A stretch of 64,000 bases of DNA from Diospyros lotus (Eukaryota; Streptophyta; Magnoliopsida; Ericales; Ebenaceae). The notes under the pieces are model-generated. The model was not told the origin of the DNA. It searched no databases and saw only the letters and a list, made by a program, of their open reading frames with translations. The position numbers and the translations under genes are program-made. This document shows positions 1 to 10,889 of this stretch, piece after piece. Every line of letters begins with the position of its first letter. Positions within the stretch are counted from its first letter, which is position 1. The stretch is taken from assembly GCF_014633365.1 (NCBI RefSeq), contig NC_068338.1, positions 10,054,616 through 10,118,615 on the forward strand, in the 5' to 3' direction.

Positions 1-355
1 AATCAACGGGTTGGTGCTAAAATTGTCTTAAATCAAGTGCTATCTAATTTCATATTCTCACATTCAGCGTTTATTTCAACTTCTGCCTTGCTTTATTTCC
101 TAGTATCTGTTATCTAAAAATCCATAAAAAAAAAAAAATCTTGTTGCTAATTCATCTAAATGCGTGTGCGTATGTGTGATATTCTTTTTGTTTTGCCATA
201 AATAAATCTCTCAGTGGACGACCTGGACTCATCCAAAAAATATAAATATAAATTTTGACTACAACTGCACTCGTACACTGACGAGTATAAACCTCTCACT
301 AAAATAAAGAAAAAAATATAAAAGTTTTAATGTGTTTTTATTGTGTTTTAATTGT
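1..355. other. Unassigned left flank, A/T-rich
   Basis: No open frame or recognisable domain is visible. The stretch is A/T-rich with homopolymer A runs. It does not align by eye with the upstream part of the other family X copy, so it may be a diverged X segment or a different element. Homology to the second X copy becomes clear only from about position 356. Confidence 0.4.
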
Positions 356-1870
356 AGGGTGAGAGTGCAGCCAGTCTCCAAGTTAATTAAGAATAAGGAC
401 TCCCAATTATAAAAAGAGAGGGAGATGGGCTTCTAAGGATATTTTTTTCTCTATATAAAGGCATATAAGCCATAGTTTTCTTCACGTCGTATGAGGAGCA
501 GAGAGCCAAGAAGTCTGTAAGTTGCAAAAGTTGCTTTGCATAGGAGATTTCTAGTTGAGATCATGTGAGTCGATCAAGATTTATCGAGGCAAGTATCTTC
601 CCTGTATTCCCTTCCATTACAGGTTCATATTAGTTTCATTTTCAGATTATTCCATTTCTTCATTGTACTTTTCAGATTTATATCAGTAAGCAGAGATGTG
701 TGTATATATATATGCGTATAGCAGTGAAGTTATGAGCAAGCTCTATTGCTCTTTCTCTATTTTGGATTGTGAGTTCTATTACTCCTCCTCCATTTTGGAT
801 TTTGAGTTCTATTACTCCTTCTCCATTTTGGATTTTGAGTTGCAAGTTTTTTTCCTCCTTTTATTTCTTTTAGAGGCAAGTTCTCATATATGCATGATCT
901 TTATAGCGATTCAATCAAATATTATCTTTGAATCATCCTTAAAGTTGTTTCATATTGATTGGGATTCGTTTTCCCAAGATTTTATTCAGAATGGTGTAGA
1001 ATCATTAAGCTTTGTTATAGATTTCAGTCTCTGTTAGTGTTCATGTTCGTCAAATTTAATTGCAGATATCCAAATGAGTTCCAAGTTCTTTGCATGTGAT
1101 ATCAGGATGGTTCTTCGTACATCCAGATAGCTCATATCCGAATGCCCTTTTCTTCTATCCGGATAGGTTTAGAATATCTAGATGCCTCCTTCTTTATCCG
1201 GATGCTTTCCTCTAAAGTTGGATTTCATATTCGAATAGTCTCCTAATATATTCGAATGCCACAGTGAGAGATCCGGATGACCTGAATCATATTCAAATGC
1301 CCTAGGTTCTATCTGAATATATCCTAGCATATCCGAATAGCTTCTTATTTGAGCACCAGTGTATCCGGATAAGCCTTTTTCATATCCGGATGTCTTTCTT
1401 CATATCCAGATGTCCTTCCTGATATTCGGATGGCTTTTCCAGAAATCTAATTGAACTTCCAGAATAGCTTAATTCAAGTTTTATTCAAGTAAAAATATTC
1501 AATACCTCCAAATATTGAATTTATATGCCAGAATATAACAAGTTAATCATGATCATACCATGAATCATAATTCATAGAATCTTTGTATTCCAATATATAG
1601 ATGAAGATCATATCATGTTCAGCATTATTTTGTGAGATTATGTGCATACATTTTGGTATGAGCATTGAGCATGACTTTATATGGAGCACTACATATCGTG
1701 TGCCAGCATTTATGTGAGTATTGCATTGCATTATATGCGCTAAGCGGATTAATCCGCGGGGATCCCATAGTATCAGTTTTAGCTTAGTTATGAGTTGGTT
1801 GCTTGGTGATGACCAAGGGGCTAGGGGCTTTGCTCATAGTATGTGCTTACAGTTTTTATGTATGCAGGAT
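356..1870 (+). repeat. Family X LTR, copy 1, left part (split by Athila)
   Basis: This part aligns by eye with 22105-23750 of X copy 2: a TATA-like box (TATATAAAG, 452-460), a region with about three copies of a 30-33 bp unit (about 740-845), then a run of ATCCGGAT-like motifs (about 1065-1440), then a conserved stretch ending at the Athila insertion. The last five bases (1866-1870, AGGAT) are the target-site duplication. The LTR resumes at 12229. Its 5' end is missing or unrecognisable. Assignment to a chromovirus-like Ty3/gypsy family rests on the ends of copy 2 (TGTAACGACC...GTGTTACA) and is inference. Confidence 0.7.
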
Positions 1871-3203
1871 TGATCGGGGCTGTCGAACACCAATAGATTA
1901 GTTGAATAAGAATTTTGATTTGCAGCAAGGGTGCAACCCAAAGTCGTCTCCCAATGAACCTCAAGCGTATCTGTCAAAACAAGGCTAAACGGGGGGGGAA
2001 GTTTTTGATAAAAAACAGAAAACTAAACAAGCAAGAACACAAGAAATCGAGATGCAATCAATTGCAAACCAACCTTCTATCCCAGTTTTCATCGCCTTCT
2101 CAATAAACAATTTGTTTAGTTTTAATCCTCAAATCAGAAATCACAAAAATCCTTTAACAACCGCCAAAGATTGGAAAGAAAACTGATAAAAAGATTTCAG
2201 AAACCTCTTAGTTCAATCTATCAGTTTTGATTCCCCTTATTGCACAGATTCGAGACTGATTGTTCTTGCTTCTAGTTAAAGCCTCAACCGAGCACAAAAA
2301 CCTTGGATTCTCAAACAAAGATAATGCATGCATTCATCCAACCGGCATCAACACATACATAGATTTAAGAGAGAACAGAAACAAGAGAACAATAAAGTTA
2401 AAACTAAAAACTAGATTTCCATTAAAACCAAAGACTCAAACCGGGAACAAGGATGGTATTGCAACTGATTACAGAATCCTTAGCCCTCCATCTTGACAAT
2501 AACAATGGGGAGAAGGAAATCGGGCTACTGTTCACACCCTTCGAAAGAATTCTCTCAAAATCGGCCACTTAAGGTGCTTAAGTAGAGCTTAAGGATGAAA
2601 CCCTAGGTTACTGCCACTTCACAGCCGATTTCGGATAGGTTAACGTGCTGAATGGGCTTCGGCCTCTTCATAATAATTGTAGATCAGGAAGATTAGATGA
2701 ATTTGGGATTTTGAATCACTTGATTTGGATATCGGACGCCCAAGATATGGCCTTTTAAAGAATCAGCATCTGTGCAGCTTTCCTAATTTGACCCAACTTC
2801 CTGGCCCCGACTTTGAAGTGCTGTTTGAAGGCCCAAACGGACTCGGATTTGGACAAAACATACCATTACAGAAAGCCCTAGAAGTCCTCTACAATATCTC
2901 TAAAGACATTATCTTCATTCTGGAACTTTATCTTGGCCAAAATACTGAAGGAAGTGCAGGAGGTTAAATCTGCTAAAATTGCCCTTACTTCTCTTTCTCC
3001 AATTTCCAAGATATCTCATTGCCATCAAGACGTTTCATGCCCCATATCATGCTCCCATAGCCCATAAACCTGGAAAAATAAAGTAAAATAGTGTGAAGCC
3101 CAATTCCTATAAAATAAAACCAAGATGAATAAAAAGGACACAACTAATATGCAAAAAAGACTAAATTTGAGGGCTAAATAATATGAGAATATGTGTTCTA
3201 TCA
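1871..3203 (-). repeat. Athila copy 1, 3' LTR
   Basis: The 1333-bp LTR matches 10890-12223 nearly base for base and also 61677-63008. Its termini form the short inverted repeat TGAT...ATCA. On the minus strand it follows directly after the polypurine tract at 3204-3218. Short open frames inside it recur in all three LTR copies only because the LTRs are near identical; they are not genes. Confidence 0.95.
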
Positions 3204-3218
3204 ATTTCCCCCACACTT
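3204..3218 (-). other. Athila copy 1 polypurine tract
   Basis: On the minus strand this reads AAGTGTGGGGGAAAT and abuts the 3' LTR start TGATAGAAC. That is the expected position and composition for the plus-strand priming site. The identical tract is at 63009-63023 in copy 2. Confidence 0.9.
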
Positions 3219-4349
3219 GGACTTTTGCACTCCTGGGCAAAACACTAAACACTAACATTCACTCTTTCGAACAAAAAGGATGCAAAGAATGCAAAATGAG
3301 AGGCATGGCAAGTTTTATAGGAATTCAACACTTCAAAGATCATTTTTCTTATACTTCCCAAATAAACAAGTAGCATGGCAATTATACTTGGCAAGGCGAG
3401 TCAAAATAAGCAGACCCTCATAGAATAAGAACATGCTTTCAAGTTCCTCAAATGCTATGCCCAACTCCACTCAATCATAATTCCACTACCAGATATGCTC
3501 ATCTTCTAAATCTCCACTCTCAGTGCTTTATGCATGCAAATCAAAAGGACTTTTATTCAAGGCTCAAACATGGTAAGGTGAAAGGGATAAGAAGATAACA
3601 ATGAAAAGTAAAGTAAACCTTAGGAAGAAAACATTCAAGACAACCCAAGATCAATGAAGAACTATTAAGCAAGCAGAAAATAGACACAAATTTTTTTTTT
3701 TTTGAAAGGTGGGTGCGTTTTACGCTCCATCCCAACCTTTGTGAGTGCGTTTTACGCTCCATCTCACCTTGGCCTTTGGCCTTTCTATCTATTTTTCTTT
3801 TTGATTCCAAAGGACTTGCTTAATATGTTTCCATAATCAAGGGATGCAATGAATGTTCTTCAACCTAAAGAAGGGAAAAGATCACTTCTTTTTTTTTCCT
3901 CTTTTTTATTTATTTATTTATTTTTTTTAGTATGACGAGTAAAATGAAAGAATGCCTTAATCATCTTTTCACATGCATGAGCATTGATAGCTTCAATAAA
4001 GACTCAAAACAAGCTCTGGAGTGATACCCATAATTAGTGGATGTAGGCATAGCATAAGAAAGGACAAGAACATGCACAAATATCCCCACAAAGGCTACCT
4101 CAATCAACTCACCAAGCCAAACTCATTTCCAATTTACTTGAAAGCCCAAAAAGATAAGATCAACTTTCTAATCATGCTAAATTCTTTCAAACTCAATTTG
4201 CCTCATTTTGCATTATTTTTTTTTTTTTTCAATTTTCTAAAACTCCTCCCCCACACTTAAACATTACATTGTCCTCAATGTAAGCATGCAGCAAGAATCA
4301 GGTATAGGACAAGTAAATAAAATAAGGAGAGAGGAACAGCCTGATTTTG
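3219..4349 (-). other. Athila 3' spacer without env-like gene
   Basis: About 1.1 kb lies between the integrase stop and the PPT with no substantial open frame. It contains poly-T tracts near 3690 and 3900-3930 and two tandem copies of a ~30-bp unit (GTGCGTTTTACGCTCCATC..., about 3713-3770). Copy 2 of the element has three units at the matching place (about 63522-63610). Some Athila elements have an env-like ORF here; this one does not. Confidence 0.75.
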
Positions 4350-6086
4350 TCAATTGTAGGCGGCGTTGAGGAGATGCAGCTCCTCCATAGTATGCTCCTG
4401 AAAGCTCTCGTAGAATGGCTTAAGCCGCTGCCCGTTGACTGTGAATCGCTTTGCAGTTGACTCATCCATAAGCTCAATTGCACCATAAGGAAAAACATGA
4501 GTAACCACAAAAGGACCAATCCAACGAGAACGCAACTTACCTGGCATTAGTTTTAGACGGGAGTTGTATAGGAGGACTTTCTGGCCAACTTCGAACTCTT
4601 TCTTGTTGATGAATTTGTCATGAGCAGCCTTAGTTTTTTCCTTGTAAATTCTGGAGTTCTCGTATGCTTCCAATCTCAATTCCTCAAGCTCTTGCAATTG
4701 AAGCTTTCGTTGGGAACCAGCCTCTGTCATATTCATGTTGCATTGCTTTACCGCCCAATAGGCCTTATGCTCGATCTCTACCGGCAGATGACATGCTTTT
4801 CCAAAGACCAGTCGATATGGGGACATGCCAATAGGAGTCTTGTAGGCCGTGCGGTAGGCCCAAAGTGCATCTTCCAACCTTTTGCTCCAGTCTTTCGTGT
4901 TGGGCTGGACTGTCTTCTCTAGAATATGCTTGATCTCTCTGTTTGAAACCTCAGCCTGCCCATTGGTCTGTGGATGGTAGGGCATCGCCACTTTATGTAA
5001 AACTCCATACTTTCGAAGCATGGATTGCATTGTTCTGTTACAGAAGTGGGATCCTTGATCACTGATGATGGCCTTGGGAATGCCAAACCTGCAGAAAATA
5101 TGAGATCTAACAAAATCTGCAACCACAGAAGAATCATCAGTCCTGGTGGCTCCAGCTTCCACCCATTTCGAAACATAATCCACAGCCAAAAGAATGTACA
5201 CAAAACCAAAGGAGACAGGAAAAGGACCCATGAAATCAATGCCCCAAACATCAAAGATCTCACAAAATAGTAAGGGTTGCTGAGGCATTTCATTCCTACG
5301 TGATATTGATCCTGTGTGCTGGCAACGTGTGCAATTCTTACAAAATGTATGAGCATCTCGAAAAAGGGATGGCCAATATAAACCTGAGTCTAGGACCTTT
5401 CTAGCTGTGCGTTGAGGACCAAAGTGACCACCACATGCAAGTGAATGACAGAAATGCAAGACTGAAGCAAACTCAATATCAGGCACACATCTCCTAAGGA
5501 CTTGGTCACTACACATGCGCCATAGATATGGATCATCCCATACATAGTACTTGGCCTGACTTTTAAATTTACTTAGCTGATCTCTCTTAAGATGGGCAGG
5601 GATATCAGATGCAGCTAGAAAATTAACAATGTCAGCATACCAGGGCTCAGTACCATGCAAGTGATAGAGTAACTCATCTGGGAAGTCATCTTTGATAGGC
5701 TGACAGTCCATGGTAGTGGCATCTGAAGGGGAAGGAAGCCTGCTCAAATGATCAGCCACAAGATTTTCAGCTCCACTCTTATCATTGATCTCAACATTGA
5801 ACTCTTGAAGCAGGAGCATCCACCGTATCAACCTGGGTTTGGCATCGTGCTTCTTCAAGAGATATTTCAAAGCTGCATGATCAGAAAACACGACAACATT
5901 AGAACCCAGGAGATAAGAGCGAAATTTATCTAAAGCAAACACAATGGCAAGAAGCTCCTTTTCAGTAGTGGTGTAGTTTGCTTGGGCGTTGTCCAGAGTG
6001 CGCGAGGCATAAGCAATGACGTGTGACTTCTTCTCCACTCGTTGTGAAAGGACGGCACCAACTGTATAATTGGAAGCATCACACAT
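4350..6086 (-). CDS. Athila Pol: RNase H and integrase segment
   Basis: This 578-residue open segment is the C-terminal part of the Athila polyprotein. RNase H residues include D3, the glutamate in TEKELL (about 42-44), D69 (FSDHAAL) and D112 (VADHLSRL). The integrase zinc finger has H214, H221, C252 and C255. The catalytic triad is D284 (GIDFMGP), D343 (SDQGS) and E379 (GQAEV), with 35 residues between the last two. The C-terminal region ([10 protein letters not shown] onward) is characteristic of Athila. The segment is in frame with 6105-6710 and separated from it only by one stop codon (TGA, 6105-6107), so the listed start is the first Met after that stop, not a natural start. Integrase would insert the cDNA and RNase H would degrade the RNA template. 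It is open, but part of a broken polyprotein. Confidence 0.93.
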   Translation of the reverse strand: MCDASNYTVGAVLSQRVEKKSHVIAYASRTLDNAQANYTTTEKELLAIVFALDKFRSYLLGSNVVVFSDHAALKYLLKKHDAKPRLIRWMLLLQEFNVEINDKSGAENLVADHLSRLPSPSDATTMDCQPIKDDFPDELLYHLHGTEPWYADIVNFLAASDIPAHLKRDQLSKFKSQAKYYVWDDPYLWRMCSDQVLRRCVPDIEFASVLHFCHSLACGGHFGPQRTARKVLDSGLYWPSLFRDAHTFCKNCTRCQHTGSISRRNEMPQQPLLFCEIFDVWGIDFMGPFPVSFGFVYILLAVDYVSKWVEAGATRTDDSSVVADFVRSHIFCRFGIPKAIISDQGSHFCNRTMQSMLRKYGVLHKVAMPYHPQTNGQAEVSNREIKHILEKTVQPNTKDWSKRLEDALWAYRTAYKTPIGMSPYRLVFGKACHLPVEIEHKAYWAVKQCNMNMTEAGSQRKLQLQELEELRLEAYENSRIYKEKTKAAHDKFINKKEFEVGQKVLLYNSRLKLMPGKLRSRWIGPFVVTHVFPYGAIELMDESTAKRFTVNGQRLKPFYESFQEHTMEELHLLNAAYN

Positions 6087-6104
6087 GAGCTCGAATGGAA
6101 AGTC

Positions 6105-6710
6105 TCAGTTGGGTGGCTGGATGATGGGTGGAGAAGTCAAGCGCCTCTTGAGCTCCTCAAAGGCTATCTTGCAAGACTCATCAAATTTGAATTCCACATC
6201 CTTCTGAAGCAGGTTGGACATTGGAAGGGCAATCTTGCTGAAGTCTTGGATGAATCTCCTGTAGAATCCTGCATGTCCAAGGAAAGAACGTACCTCCCGC
6301 ACAGACGCGGGGTAAGGCAAAGAAGAAATGATATCGACCTTGGACTTATCAACCTCTATACCCCTCTTGGACACAACATGACCCAAAACAATCCCCTGCT
6401 CAACCATGAAATGACATTTTTCAAAATTTAGGACAAGATTCTTCTCAACACATCTCTCTAGGACTCTACCCAAACTGATCAGACACTCATCAAAGGAGGT
6501 CCCATAAACAGAAAAATCATCCATGAAAACTTCCATGCAATGCTCAAGTAAATCTGAAAATATACTCACCATGCATCGCTGGAACGTACCTGGGGCATTA
6601 CATAGACCAAATGGCATCCTCCGGTATGCAAAAGTGCCAAAGGGGCAGGTGAAGGTGGTCTTCTCCTGATCCTCCGGTGCAAATCTGAAAATAACCAGAA
6701 AAACCATCAA
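6105..6710 (-). CDS. Athila Pol: reverse transcriptase, palm/thumb segment
   Basis: This 201-residue segment carries the second half of the Ty3/gypsy RT: CPFGTFAYRRMPFGL, then the catalytic FMDD box (VFMDDFSVYG, D64 and D65), then the conserved FLGHAGFYRRFI region near the connection domain. It is frameshifted relative to the upstream protease-RT segment; the shift lies near 6685, just after the first RT motif (DGFSGYFQI). Downstream it ends at a TGA that most simply replaces a tryptophan codon, after which the same frame continues into RNase H. Overlap with the upstream segment is an effect of the frameshift. Confidence 0.92.
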   Translation of the reverse strand: MMVFLVIFRFAPEDQEKTTFTCPFGTFAYRRMPFGLCNAPGTFQRCMVSIFSDLLEHCMEVFMDDFSVYGTSFDECLISLGRVLERCVEKNLVLNFEKCHFMVEQGIVLGHVVSKRGIEVDKSKVDIISSLPYPASVREVRSFLGHAGFYRRFIQDFSKIALPMSNLLQKDVEFKFDESCKIAFEELKRRLTSPPIIQPPN

Positions 6711-8253
6711 GGAAGCAGTAATGGGACTTTCCAGCTAACCTTTCTAGCATCTGATCAATGAATGGGAGTGGGAAATGATCCTTCCTGGTAGCTTGGTTGA
6801 GCCTCCTATAGTCAATGCAGACTCTCCAGCTATTCTGCACTCGCATGGGCACTAGCTCATTCCTCTCATTGGCTACCACTGTGAATCCTGTCTTCTTCGG
6901 AACTACCTGCACTGGACTCACCCACTTGCTGTCAGAGATGGGATAAATAATGCCAGCCGAAAGTAGTTTACTTACCTCTTTCTTGACCACATCTAGAATG
7001 GTGGGATTGAGTCTCCTTTGGGGCTGCCTCACTGGTCGAGCTCCTTCCTCTAAATGAATCCTGTGCATGCATAAGGAAGGGGATATACCAGGAATGTATG
7101 CAAGTGACCAACCTATGGCTCTCTTATGTTGCTTCAACAGATTCAACAACTTCTCCTCTTGGTCAGGCTGAAGGTTGTCGGCGATGATCACGGGTAGCTT
7201 GTCTCCATCGGCCAAGTAGGCGTACTTCAGATTCTCGGGCAGGGGCTTACACTCCAAGGTGGGTGGTTGTTGAATTGAAGGCACCAATCTGTTTATGTTT
7301 CCACCTACCTTCACTACATTCTCAACAACAGAAACTTCCTCTATGGGAGGCACATGAGAATCGGATATAGTATGAGAAGGCGCACTATCAACAATACTCA
7401 AAAACTCATCTATTTCAAAACAAGCATTACACTTACTGAGTCCGTCATGACACTGAGGGCAATGCATATCATCAGGAAAATCATGGATGGTGGGGAATTC
7501 AGACTCAAGATTATACAACTCAACACATGCTTTCTCCACCATTAAGTCAATAAAGTTAACATGCAAGGCAGAATGATCTTCTAAGGGATACTTCATGGCA
7601 TCAATGATATTGAATTGAATGGTGTTACCAGCGAACTCCATAGATAAAGTACCCTCATGCACATTAATTATTGTCCTTGCAGTTTTCAAGAAGGGTCTAC
7701 CTAGAATAAGTGGTGCGTGTCCGGGTGTGCGATCATCTTCCATATTCAAAACATAGAAGTCAGCAGGGAATATGAAATCCTTTACCTTTACTAATACATC
7801 CTCTAATACTCCCTCAGGGTATGCTGTGCTCCTATTTTCCAATTGGACCACCACTCCTGTAGATGTCAATGTGCCTGCGCCTGCCTGCAAAGAAGAATAC
7901 ACAGATTTAGGCATCACATTAATAGAGGCTCCTAAATCCAACATAGCATTATGAAATTGCAAATTTCCAATAGTGCAAGGAATGGTGAAAGTCCCTGGAT
8001 CTTTGCATTTCTGAGGCATGGCAGGTTGAATCAATGCTAACACATTTCTCCCCAAGTTGATTTTTTCATTTCCTTTCAGTTTCCTTTTGTGGGTGCACAA
8101 GTCTTTGAGAAACTTGGCATACTTGGGAATCTGTCTGATGGCCTCCAAGAGTGGTATGTTCACCTCAACTTTTTTGAAAGTTTCCATGATCTCCTTGTCC
8201 AACTCAGCTTCTGCCCTCTTTTTATTTTGAGTGGCTCGGTGAGGAAATGGCAA
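6598..8253 (-). CDS. Athila Pol: aspartic protease and RT N-terminal half
   Basis: The first ~200 residues form the retroviral-type aspartic protease. The active-site motif is LDLGASINVMP with D106, the form usual in Athila, and the second motif LILGRPFL lies near residue 180. The RT fingers follow (VQVVPKKTG, RVCIDYRRLNQATRKDHFPLPFIDQMLERL) up to the first catalytic aspartate in FLDGFSGYFQI. After that the frame shifts and the last ~30 residues are not RT-like. It is in the same frame as gag, separated by stops at 8371 and near 8285, so gag and pol were once a single frame. The Met at 8253 is only the first one after a stop. Confidence 0.92.
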   Translation of the reverse strand: MPFPHRATQNKKRAEAELDKEIMETFKKVEVNIPLLEAIRQIPKYAKFLKDLCTHKRKLKGNEKINLGRNVLALIQPAMPQKCKDPGTFTIPCTIGNLQFHNAMLDLGASINVMPKSVYSSLQAGAGTLTSTGVVVQLENRSTAYPEGVLEDVLVKVKDFIFPADFYVLNMEDDRTPGHAPLILGRPFLKTARTIINVHEGTLSMEFAGNTIQFNIIDAMKYPLEDHSALHVNFIDLMVEKACVELYNLESEFPTIHDFPDDMHCPQCHDGLSKCNACFEIDEFLSIVDSAPSHTISDSHVPPIEEVSVVENVVKVGGNINRLVPSIQQPPTLECKPLPENLKYAYLADGDKLPVIIADNLQPDQEEKLLNLLKQHKRAIGWSLAYIPGISPSLCMHRIHLEEGARPVRQPQRRLNPTILDVVKKEVSKLLSAGIIYPISDSKWVSPVQVVPKKTGFTVVANERNELVPMRVQNSWRVCIDYRRLNQATRKDHFPLPFIDQMLERLAGKSHYCFLDGFSGYFQICTGGSGEDHLHLPLWHFCIPEDAIWSM

Positions 8254-8370
8254 TGGATGGTTGTGAGAAGTCTCTCCTCTATCTTAATCAATGGTGGTGG
8301 GCTGCTTGTCCTTTTGAATGGGAGGAGGATGATCTTCCTTTTGGCTTTCTTGTTGCTGCCCAAATTCTGG

Positions 8371-9165
8371 TTATGGAGAGGGTGGGCTGCTTAACTCCTT
8401 GCCACTGCGGAGAACGATAGCACTTACATTGCCCCTTGGATTTGAAACTGGTTGTGAAGGCAACTGACCCGATCCTTGACTCCGTAGCTCACTGATGTTG
8501 GTTGCCAGCTGTCCAATCTGTGTCTCCAAATTTTGTATGGCAGTGTCGGTCATTTGCTGAAACTGGAGATTGTTGGCAATGAGCTGCTTCATGATATCTT
8601 CCAAGCTTGATTCGGATTTAGGAGCTGGTTGGGGTTGCTGCATTGATTGACTTGGTCTTTGTGCATTGAATCTGTGCTGCTGAGGTTGCTGTTGCTGTGG
8701 CTGGAATGGCTGGTTGGAAGGACCTCCATACCTCAAATTTGGATGATCTCTCCACCCTGGATTATAGGTGGCAGCATATGGATCATATCTTTGTTGCTGT
8801 GGCTGGAAGGGTCTTCCTGGAAAAATGCCAGCACAGGCTTCTGTATTCTCCTGCAGTTGAGGACATTGGTCAGTACCATGGGAGGATAATGAACAAATAC
8901 CACATACCTGCTGAGATTTGGACTGTCCTTTATCAAGGGCTAACTGTCTGACCATGGAGGCCAATTCCTCCAGTTTGTTCTCTATCCTCTGTTGGTCATT
9001 GATGGTAGCAACACCAATCTCATTGGCTTGTCTCATGGGAGTGGCTGACCTGGTACCAAACTGTTGGGCATTCTGTGCCATCTTGGAGATTAGCTCTTGA
9101 GTAGCTGCTGGTGTCTTTTCAGAGAGGGCTCCTCCACTAGCTGCATCCACCAAATACCTATCCAT
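8371..9165 (-). CDS. Athila Gag, C-terminal part with CCHC zinc knuckle
   Basis: This 264-residue segment continues the gag frame. It has a nucleocapsid zinc knuckle of the form CX2CX4HX4C (CGICSLSSHGTDQC), then a glutamine- and proline-rich stretch, then a predicted helical segment (MTDTAIQNLETQIGQLATNI), then the motif VLRSGKEL typical of the Athila gag-protease junction. It is in the same frame as 9250-9924; one TGA at 9250-9252 separates them. Gag packages the element RNA into virus-like particles. Confidence 0.88.
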   Translation of the reverse strand: MDRYLVDAASGGALSEKTPAATQELISKMAQNAQQFGTRSATPMRQANEIGVATINDQQRIENKLEELASMVRQLALDKGQSKSQQVCGICSLSSHGTDQCPQLQENTEACAGIFPGRPFQPQQQRYDPYAATYNPGWRDHPNLRYGGPSNQPFQPQQQQPQQHRFNAQRPSQSMQQPQPAPKSESSLEDIMKQLIANNLQFQQMTDTAIQNLETQIGQLATNISELRSQGSGQLPSQPVSNPRGNVSAIVLRSGKELSSPPSP

Positions 9166-9249
9166 TGGAACAAGACCTTCATAGAAGTATTGGACCAGCA
9201 GCTGGTCACTGATTTGATGGTGTGGACAACTAGAACAGAGTTTCTTGAA

Positions 9250-9924
9250 TCACTCCCAATACTCATGTAATGTCTCCCCATGATTCTGCCTTATGCCACA
9301 AATTTCTTTTCGAATGGCGGCTGTTCGGGATGATGGAAAGAACTTCTCCAAAAAGATCCTTTTTAGCCCATCCCAACTTGTGATGGCAGCAGGTGGTAGG
9401 TAGTATAACCAATCCTTTGCAGCTCCATCCAATGAGAATGGGAAGGCCCTAAGTTTTATCTGCTCCTCATCAACTCCTTGTGGCCTCATTGTGGAGCAGA
9501 CAACATGGAATTCCTTGAGGTGCTTGTGCGGATCTTCACCTGCAAGGCCATGAAACTTGGGAAGCAAATGGATTAGCCTAGATTTCAATTCAAAGGTTGC
9601 ATCCAATTGGGGATATTGAATGCATAAAGACTGGTAGTGCACATCAGGGGCAGCCAATTCTCTAATGGTTCTACCATCCAAATGACCATGATTTACATTA
9701 TTTCCATTATTTCCATTCCGATTGTGTTCATTCCCATTACCCGCCATTGTGTTTAAGTCAGGGGTAGGTATAGAAATAGAAGGAATATCAGATGCAGTGG
9801 CAGAAGAGGCAGGAGGATTATCAGGTATCCGAAGCTCTAACTCTCTAGCCTTCCTTTGCTTCCTAAGGGTCCTTTCTATTTCAAGGTCTAGGTCAATTGG
9901 TATGCCCTTAGAGGACCTGGTCAT
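9250..9924 (-). CDS. Athila Gag, N-terminal part
   Basis: This 224-residue segment starts at the first Met of the element (9924) after a ~0.94-kb leader, so the start is plausible as natural. A charged N-terminus is followed by the retrotransposon gag capsid-like domain, with HLLPKFHGLAGEDPHKHLKEF, AFPFSLDGAAKDWLYYLP and LEKFFPSSRTAAIRKEICGI. It ends at a TGA (9250-9252) inside the conserved sequence LHEYWExF, after which the frame stays open into the zinc-knuckle half. A single nonsense change is the simplest explanation. Confidence 0.9.
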   Translation of the reverse strand: MTRSSKGIPIDLDLEIERTLRKQRKARELELRIPDNPPASSATASDIPSISIPTPDLNTMAGNGNEHNRNGNNGNNVNHGHLDGRTIRELAAPDVHYQSLCIQYPQLDATFELKSRLIHLLPKFHGLAGEDPHKHLKEFHVVCSTMRPQGVDEEQIKLRAFPFSLDGAAKDWLYYLPPAAITSWDGLKRIFLEKFFPSSRTAAIRKEICGIRQNHGETLHEYWE

Positions 9925-10866
9925 GCACTAAAGATCAGCACAAAAACACACTCAAAATGACTCACAAAGAACAGCACACAAACTGGCCTATGCACACCAA
10001 AAACTCAAAAACACAAAAAACACAAAAAACACACAAACACAAAAACACTAAAACAGGTCAAACAAGAAGCCCTTAGATGATTTTTTATGCAATTTTTCAC
10101 AAAGTTTCAACACTAAAACACTGAGGGACCTAAAAACACTAAAAACCACACAAAATTAGCCACTGAGAAACACAAAATGGACCAAAAAGTGGTCTAAACA
10201 TTGGAATTTGGCCAAAAAATGATCTCCTCACTGCATAGCTGTGACTCATAATCCTCACAACCCCATTTCTTTGGACACCAAGTTTCAGCAAAATCGGAGA
10301 AAGTTGGAAGCAGTGAACAGTAACTGTCAAAATCGTTTTTTTATCAAATCAGCTCCTATTTTGCCTCAAAAACCACCCTAAATGCAAGAAAACATCAAGG
10401 GAGGCATAAAGACATGAAAGAACATCAAGTAAGGATGAGAAAGGAAGAGGATAGAACCGGTATCTTGTTCTCAATCCTTAAATTTTGCTATCTGTCATGG
10501 AGGCTGTCAAAATCTGCTGAATAAGAGTTTGCTGAGTTTGCTGTCAAAACTGCTGAATATTGCTCTCTCTTGCACTTGGATTCAGCTTGCTGGTCTCACT
10601 ACAAAACAAAGAATAAGAGTTTTCTGTCAGCAGCTATTCCTGAAGGCATGTTCACTTCTTGATTTATGGTATAAACTTGGTACGTGGCGTTGTATCTAGC
10701 AGTGCCGAGTATGGTTAACTCGCTTTGGACCGGTAGCCCGCAACCAGCTAGTTTCCAACCTATATACCAAGTAGCAACCACAATCTCTGCTATTAGATTA
10801 TCAAAGAATATATATATATATTATTTTTTTTTGAATCAGTCTTCTTTTGACAGAAACGAGATTGGT
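9925..10866 (-). other. Athila 5' leader (untranslated)
   Basis: This region lies between PBS and gag start. It has no convincing open frame. Read on the plus strand, the part nearest gag (about 9940-10060) is an extreme A/C-only stretch (ACAAAAACACACAAAC-like), which becomes G/T-rich in the transcript. The part nearest the PBS contains a short TA run (about 10809-10820). Confidence 0.7.
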
Positions 10867-10884
10867 TCCCCGGCAACGGCGCCA
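10867..10884 (-). other. Athila PBS, complementary to tRNA-Asp
   Basis: The plus strand reads TCCCCGGCAACGGCGCCA, identical to the 3' end of plant tRNA-Asp(GUC) including CCA, as recalled. The minus strand is therefore an 18-base primer-binding site, five bases from the 5' LTR end. A tRNA-Asp PBS is usual for Athila and some Tat elements. Confidence 0.93.
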
Positions 10885-10889
10885 AAATC

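Noticed and set aside
2260..2967. Small frames of about 78-80 codons that recur near 11280, 62066 and 62531
   Set aside because: They repeat because the Athila LTRs are near-identical; they overlap LTR non-coding sequence and match no protein known to me.
3219..4349. An env-like gene in the Athila 3' spacer
   Set aside because: No open frame of useful length on the element's sense strand, and no membrane segment.
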